This document shows, in pieces, positions 60,104 to 64,000 of a stretch of 64,000 nt of DNA (position 1 is the first letter of the stretch; each line of letters begins with the position of its first letter). The stretch spans positions 1 through 64,000 of the forward strand of contig UCJU01000023.1 of assembly GCA_900472925.1 (NCBI GenBank), in the 5' to 3' direction. The position numbers and the translations under genes are program-made. The notes below the pieces were generated by a model. That model did not search any database and was not told where the DNA came from. It saw only the letters and a program-made list of their open reading frames with translations. The stretch comes from Hyphomicrobiales bacterium (lineage in GTDB: Bacteria; Pseudomonadota; Alphaproteobacteria; Rhizobiales; Rhizobiaceae).

Positions 60104-61189
60104 ATGGACGATCGACGAAGTAGAGATCAAGTTTTGCTGACCGCGTTGGAATGTGCAGAGCAGGTCGGTGTTAGCATTCGAGCACTACGGCTCTACGAGA
60201 AGTATGGCCTGATCTCCCCGCGCCGTACGTCCAAGCAATGGCGACTATACGGCAGCACCGAGATCGTTCGCCTGAATGAAATTCTGGCCCTCAAAACCCT
60301 CGGCCTTAGCCTGCGCGATATAGCAAAGCTTCTGGAAGGACAGGTCGCTGATCTGGAGCAAACGCTTTCCTTGCAGCGTGAGGCTTTAGCAAACTCGAAG
60401 GACCGCGCCATACGAGGGCTGCAGGTGATCGAAAGTCTTCAATCGAAGATTCGATCCGGAGGCACACCATCGATTGATGATCTTACCAATCTGGCAAGGG
60501 AAACTCACATGACTGACACTTCTAAGGATACCGCAGCCTGGCGTCGATACGAACAGATGCGTCCGAGAGACGAGGTTCCGATCAACGCGGACCTCCTCGA
60601 CACCTTTTCGGGTGCCTACGAGACTGCCGACGGAACGCTCTCAATTGTCACCAATCACGACGGCCAACTTGCTTACAGGATTGTAGGTCAATCCGACATC
60701 AACATATTTCCAGAGGGCGAGACCGAATTTTTTATGAAGGTTCTGCCGGTTCAAATAAAGTTCTGCCGCGACCACGATGGCAGGGTCGATGGTCTTGTTC
60801 ACCATCAGAACGGGTTCGAGGACCATGCCCGAAAGGTTGCCGTAGACCCGATACTCCTTATCGAGGCTGAGGTTCAGCAGCGAATCCGCGATCAGACGTC
60901 AATGCCTGGAAGTGCAGACATCCTGCGCCGCCTGATTGAGGAGCATGCACGGGGGGAACCCCACCTTGACGGTATGGCACCAGCATTGGCGGCGCTCGCA
61001 ATCGAGCAAAAAGACTTTATCCAAAGCGAGCTGGAGAAAGCTGGGTCCTTAAAAGCCCTGTCGTTTAAAGGCGTTCAGCAAGGCCTCGATATTTATGACG
61101 TCGAGTTTGAAAATGCGAAAATGGAATGGGGTTTCGCAGTCACGCATCGAGGCAAAGTCAGCCACCTCTATTTGCGTCCAGCTCTTTAA
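60104..61189 (+). CDS. MerR-family regulator with C-terminal ligand-like domain
   Basis: A 361-residue protein with GAAGGAG before the ATG. The MerR HTH and wing are clear: ALECAEQVGVSIRALRLYEK then YGLISPRRTSKQWRLYG (about 13-52). A dimerisation coiled coil follows (VADLEQTLSLQREALANSKD). The C-terminal 200 residues are an extra domain with DTFSGAYETADGTLSIVTNH and GRVDGLVHHQNGFED, resembling the DUF3471-type beta domain attached to some esterases, probably ligand-sensing. MerR proteins act by untwisting a promoter with a long spacer. The hydrolase and dehydrogenase genes downstream are candidate targets. Confidence 0.85.
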   Translation: MDDRRSRDQVLLTALECAEQVGVSIRALRLYEKYGLISPRRTSKQWRLYGSTEIVRLNEILALKTLGLSLRDIAKLLEGQVADLEQTLSLQREALANSKDRAIRGLQVIESLQSKIRSGGTPSIDDLTNLARETHMTDTSKDTAAWRRYEQMRPRDEVPINADLLDTFSGAYETADGTLSIVTNHDGQLAYRIVGQSDINIFPEGETEFFMKVLPVQIKFCRDHDGRVDGLVHHQNGFEDHARKVAVDPILLIEAEVQQRIRDQTSMPGSADILRRLIEEHARGEPHLDGMAPALAALAIEQKDFIQSELEKAGSLKALSFKGVQQGLDIYDVEFENAKMEWGFAVTHRGKVSHLYLRPAL

Positions 61190-61203
61190 GCGCGAACCTT
61201 ATC

Positions 61204-61269
61204 GCTCCTGCCTTTGCAGCATTGCAAAAGCACAGCTAACATATCGAGTAAAATTCGGTATTTTGGCAA
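61204..61269 (+). repeat. Copy 4 of the promoter-like repeat
   Basis: TTGCAG, 17 bases, TAACAT (61237-61242) on the plus strand, with the perfect dyad TTTGCA-GCAT-TGCAAA across the spacer and a second dyad AAAAT-N5-ATTTT downstream. It lies 24 bases before the hydrolase ATG. Confidence 0.65.
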
Positions 61270-61292
61270 CAGAGAACCGAGCGCGAGCGTCA

Positions 61293-62075
61293 ATGAAGTT
61301 TGAGAAGTTTTTCATACCATCGGGCCAAGCGGACGCGCGATTAGAAATCGTGGTGGCCAAACCTCAGTCCGATGGGCCGCATCCGACGGTCGTTTTCAAC
61401 CATGGCTCTACCGGAAGGGGCCATAAGAAGTCCCTCTATACAAGGACGGTATGCCCGGCCGTCGCGGCACACTATTTTGTTGAGAAGGGCTGGATGGTCC
61501 TCTTTCCACAGCGCCGGGGAAGAGGGAAGTCAGGTGGGCGCTACGCAGAAGGTATAGCTCCAGACGGCTCCGGCTACTCTTGCAATATTGAAATTGCGGT
61601 CGCGGGTTTCGAGCGTGCCGTCGAGGACATGGACGCTGTTGTTCGCCATCTGCGCGGACGATCCGATGTGGATCAAGACCGGCTTGTCATCGGGGGCGTC
61701 TCACGCGGCGGCATTTTGTCGATAGCGTACGCCGGTATGCGACCGAATACGTTTCGCGGCGCTATTAATTTCAACGGTGGCTGGCTCGGCAGAGGTTGCC
61801 CGAACCATGAACTCGTCAATCCAACCCTCTTCAAACGCGGCGCACCTGCCGACATTCCGACGCTTTGGTTGCATGGCATCCGTGACCAGTACTATCGGAT
61901 ACAGCACTGCAGAGCAAATTTCGAAACGTTCCTGTCGGCGGGAGGACAGGGGAAATTCGTTCCTGCCCCAATGGGCCATGCCTTGCTATTCAAACCAACA
62001 TTGTGGAAACGGCATCTCGATCAGTATTTGAGTGATCTTGACGTGCTACGTAATCCTAGATCCGATTGGTTGTAG
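61293..62075 (+). CDS. Alpha/beta hydrolase (S9/dienelactone hydrolase type)
   Basis: A 260-residue cytosolic protein starting at ATG 61293 (MKFEKFFIPSGQADARLEIV); the open frame upstream overlaps the MerR gene and is not used. HPTVVFNHGSTGRGHKKS, nucleophile motif LVIGGVSRGGILSIAYAG (Ser in GVSRGG), the acid in WLHGIRDQYY and the His in APMGHALLF form the triad. The substrate is unknown. The promoter-like repeat directly upstream suggests its own transcription start. Confidence 0.82.
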   Translation: MKFEKFFIPSGQADARLEIVVAKPQSDGPHPTVVFNHGSTGRGHKKSLYTRTVCPAVAAHYFVEKGWMVLFPQRRGRGKSGGRYAEGIAPDGSGYSCNIEIAVAGFERAVEDMDAVVRHLRGRSDVDQDRLVIGGVSRGGILSIAYAGMRPNTFRGAINFNGGWLGRGCPNHELVNPTLFKRGAPADIPTLWLHGIRDQYYRIQHCRANFETFLSAGGQGKFVPAPMGHALLFKPTLWKRHLDQYLSDLDVLRNPRSDWL

Positions 62076-62106
62076 AACCAGCATTTTCGCGGCGAGGAGA
62101 CAATCT

Positions 62107-62892
62107 GTGGCCCATGACCTGTCACCAAGAAGATATCCCGAAATGAGCGGCAAGATTGCTCTTGTGACGGGCGGTAGTACTGGAATTGGTCTGGCGACAG
62201 CCCAAGCTTTTGCTCATGAAGGGGCAACCGTCATCATCGCTAGCCGCAATGAAAAGCGAGCGAAACAGGCTGTGGCAACGCTCTCGGACGATGGGCGTGG
62301 AAGATGGATGCAGTGCGATGTGACAGACGGTCGCGATGTCGATAGGCTAGTATCCTCAATACTGAAAGACCATGGACAGATCGATTACGCCTTTAACAAT
62401 GCTGGCAGCGGAGGAAAAATGTCTCCGATAGCGAGCATGAGCGAGGATGCATGGGGTAAGACGATCAACGGTTATCTTACGTCCGTTTTCCTGTGCATGC
62501 GCTATCAGTTGCCCGCCATGCTCAAAGCCGGGCGCGGTGTCATCGTCAATAATTCATCCGTCGATGGACTGCGAGGTTATCCGCTTCCGGGAGGTGCCGC
62601 ATATGCCGCCGCCAAGCATGGAGTGTTGGGCTTGACGCGGAGCGCGGCACTTGAGCATGCCAAGGACGGAGTTCGAATTACAGCAATTTGCCCTGGCTGG
62701 ATCGGCACGCCGCCTGTAGAGAATTTCATAAAAAAGAACGAGGAAATCGGCGCTCAGATCATGGCGCAAGAGCCGATTGGTCGGCTGGGAACGCCTGCTG
62801 AAGTCGCAGGCGGTGTTCTCTGGCTTTGCTCGGATGCGGCATCCTTCATGCTCGGAACTCCGCTGGTTCTCGATGGCGGTTACATGGCGTAG
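62107..62892 (+). CDS. Short-chain dehydrogenase/reductase
   Basis: A protein of about 261 residues from GTG 62107 (GAGGAG upstream); ATG 62143 in the same frame is the alternative. Cofactor motif ALVTGGSTGIGLATAQAF, NNAGSGGKM, the active-site pair YAAAKHG (Tyr-x3-Lys) with Ser in NNSSVDG, and the ending ASFMLGTPLVLDGGYM. The residues after the second strand (ASRNEKRAKQ) suit NADP(H). It lies 31 bases after the hydrolase, so the two may form an operon. The substrate cannot be predicted. Confidence 0.88.
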   Translation: MAHDLSPRRYPEMSGKIALVTGGSTGIGLATAQAFAHEGATVIIASRNEKRAKQAVATLSDDGRGRWMQCDVTDGRDVDRLVSSILKDHGQIDYAFNNAGSGGKMSPIASMSEDAWGKTINGYLTSVFLCMRYQLPAMLKAGRGVIVNNSSVDGLRGYPLPGGAAYAAAKHGVLGLTRSAALEHAKDGVRITAICPGWIGTPPVENFIKKNEEIGAQIMAQEPIGRLGTPAEVAGGVLWLCSDAASFMLGTPLVLDGGYMA

Positions 62893-62900
62893 TGTCGCAG

Positions 62901-62968
62901 AAATCCTAATTTTGTAGCGTTGCAACAGTCAGGGTAACATATCGAGCAAAATCCGGGAGTTTCGCGAA
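62901..62968 (+). repeat. Copy 5 of the promoter-like repeat
   Basis: TTGTAG, 17 bases, TAACAT (62935-62940) on the plus strand, with TTGTA-GCGT-TGCAA. Unlike the other copies, no plus-strand gene follows; it lies between two convergent stops, so this copy may be displaced. Confidence 0.6.
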
Positions 62969-63011
62969 AGAAGCCCGGTGCATAGATTTGAACCGCTTTT
63001 GCCAAGCGCAC

Positions 63012-63992
63012 TCACTTCACCAGATTTCGCCGGAAGAACGCGACAACTTCAGCATTGAATTTCTTGTGGAACGTGGCTCGATCAAATCCGGGCGCATCAA
63101 TGCACACTTCGGACGACATTCTGTCCTTTGGGCACATTGTCAGAAACGACATATGGACGGCATTGGGCACCACCCGGAAGTCAGGTTTTTCAGGCAGCAC
63201 ATCCACCAGCGTCGCAACGTCCTGCGGCGATGCCCCGCCACCGCCTCCCAACTCCGATCCCCAAACTTGAAGTGGAATGGTGACACCCTTCACGCTGTCG
63301 GGCGTCTGAAAAACGATGCTGAGAGGATCGGCGACCACCATCGCCTTGATGCGAGGATCATGGGTCAACATCGGCGGCAAGGAAGGTTGATGCAGAGGGA
63401 GGACCTGACTGGCCAGCGGGCAGGCGATGGCTTTCGGATCGGTGCAACGCGGGGGCAACCTGTTGAAATCCGGATTTGCCCCAGCCAGAACGAGCCCAGT
63501 ATAGCCGCCCTGGGAGAAACCGTAGAAGCCGATGCTTTGGGGATTGATCCTGGCGGCATCCGGAAGGTCGTTGAGCATGAAATCGATTGTTCGCTTGATA
63601 TCGACAGGTCGATTGACCAGCGGGGCCAAGCCATTTGCGCGGCTCATATCGGCGTAATTCGCTTGCGGATGATTGATGGCGACCACGACGAAGCCTGAAT
63701 CGGCCAGTGCTTCTGCCGTGTCATGATGGCCGAAATACCAGCCGCCGTAACCGTGCGAAATCACGATGAGCGGCAGTCTCTCTCCCGCAATCGGGCAGTC
63801 CGGGACAGCCTTCACCGTGAACGACCTGATCGGTACGTCTTCAGGCGGCTTGGCGCAGGGCGACCACATCACCGCGTCGATAGCCGGATTATGCTGCCCC
63901 GCGGGAATATGGACGTATCTCAGACCTGCAGCCTGGGCAGGCGGCAAAACGAAACAAATGGCGGCAGCAAGCGCCAGGCACAGACATTTCAT
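63012..63992 (-). CDS. Secreted alpha/beta hydrolase
   Basis: A 326-residue protein with a Sec signal (MKCLCLALAAAICFVLPPAQA, cleavage after QAA), so it acts in the periplasm or outside. LPLIVISHGYGGWYFGHHDT begins the fold, IGFYGFSQGGYTGLVLAG holds the nucleophile Ser, Asp is in VVADPLS and His in VPNAVHMSFL. Six further Cys residues could form disulfides. It resembles dienelactone hydrolase or platelet-activating-factor acetylhydrolase-like enzymes. It is convergent with the dehydrogenase. Confidence 0.85.
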   Translation of the reverse strand: MKCLCLALAAAICFVLPPAQAAGLRYVHIPAGQHNPAIDAVMWSPCAKPPEDVPIRSFTVKAVPDCPIAGERLPLIVISHGYGGWYFGHHDTAEALADSGFVVVAINHPQANYADMSRANGLAPLVNRPVDIKRTIDFMLNDLPDAARINPQSIGFYGFSQGGYTGLVLAGANPDFNRLPPRCTDPKAIACPLASQVLPLHQPSLPPMLTHDPRIKAMVVADPLSIVFQTPDSVKGVTIPLQVWGSELGGGGGASPQDVATLVDVLPEKPDFRVVPNAVHMSFLTMCPKDRMSSEVCIDAPGFDRATFHKKFNAEVVAFFRRNLVK

Positions 63993-64000
63993 GGGGATCA

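Noticed and set aside
1-64000. CRISPR arrays, tRNA and rRNA genes
   Set aside because: No regularly spaced short repeats, cloverleaf-like sequences or rRNA segments were noticed on reading; a tRNA scan was not possible here.

Overview
The window looks like part of a large plasmid or other secondary replicon of an alphaproteobacterium in the Rhizobiales (Agrobacterium/Rhizobium type). The main evidence is a complete repABC replication and partition operon (3.7-7.4 kb, minus strand) with a probable counter-transcribed RNA between repB and repC and two parS-like palindromes. Other typical rhizobial-plasmid genes are present: a DUF1612/HTH protein, an AP2-domain protein next to vgrG, and a Tn3-family transposon. 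Genus is inferred from gene content only.

Layout. 0-3 kb: small membrane proteins, a nonsense-interrupted gene and a secreted DUF3829 protein. 3.0-3.7 kb: a RelE/HigB-like toxin with an HTH antitoxin. 3.7-7.5 kb: repABC. 7.8-9.4 kb: a glyoxalase-fold protein and a second-type tryptophanyl-tRNA synthetase. The synthetase is preceded by a 16-residue leader peptide with tandem Trp codons, which points to attenuation control. 9.5-13.4 kb: remnants of type VI secretion (T6SS) effector modules (DUF4123 adaptor, truncated effectors, probable immunity proteins). 13.36-17.45 kb: a Tn3-family transposon with 38-bp inverted repeats, tnpA, tnpR and one small passenger gene. 17.5-20.8 kb: hypothetical genes, an SDR fragment, and the right end of a second, decayed Tn3 relative. 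20.9-27 kb: a vgrG island (VgrG, DUF4123 adaptor, nuclease-like effector, immunity protein, PAAR) with a divergent AP2-domain gene.

From about 27 to 59.5 kb the window is an accessory island that reads as a defence island. At its left edge is a tyrosine integrase translationally coupled to vapBC. Then come a DUF1612 protein, a GIY-YIG protein facing a DUF3800 protein, and a 1516-aa alpha/beta-hydrolase/repeat/PIN-like protein with an overlapping 647-aa partner. These are followed by an OLD-nuclease/UvrD-helicase pair (Gabija-like) with a putative zinc-binding third gene, and a kinase-helicase/PLD pair matching type I Mokosh with an added PD-(D/E)XK-like third gene. The right part holds a membrane alpha/beta hydrolase, an ATPase carrying a degenerate HNH domain coupled to an intact HNH nuclease and a RES-domain protein, and a SMEK-domain protein. 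Several of these units have 4-bp ATGA overlaps, so they are probably co-translated.

60-64 kb holds a MerR-type regulator, an alpha/beta hydrolase, a short-chain dehydrogenase and a secreted hydrolase. A roughly 66-bp repeated sequence that looks like a promoter with an internal dyad occurs five times: twice at the left end and three times at the right end. Four of the five copies lie just upstream of a gene in the same relative orientation. The strongest candidates for undescribed biology are the 1516/647-aa pair, the degenerate-HNH ATPase/HNH/RES operon, the third genes attached to the Gabija-like and Mokosh-like units, and the Trp-attenuated plasmid TrpRS. No CRISPR array, tRNA or rRNA gene was seen.
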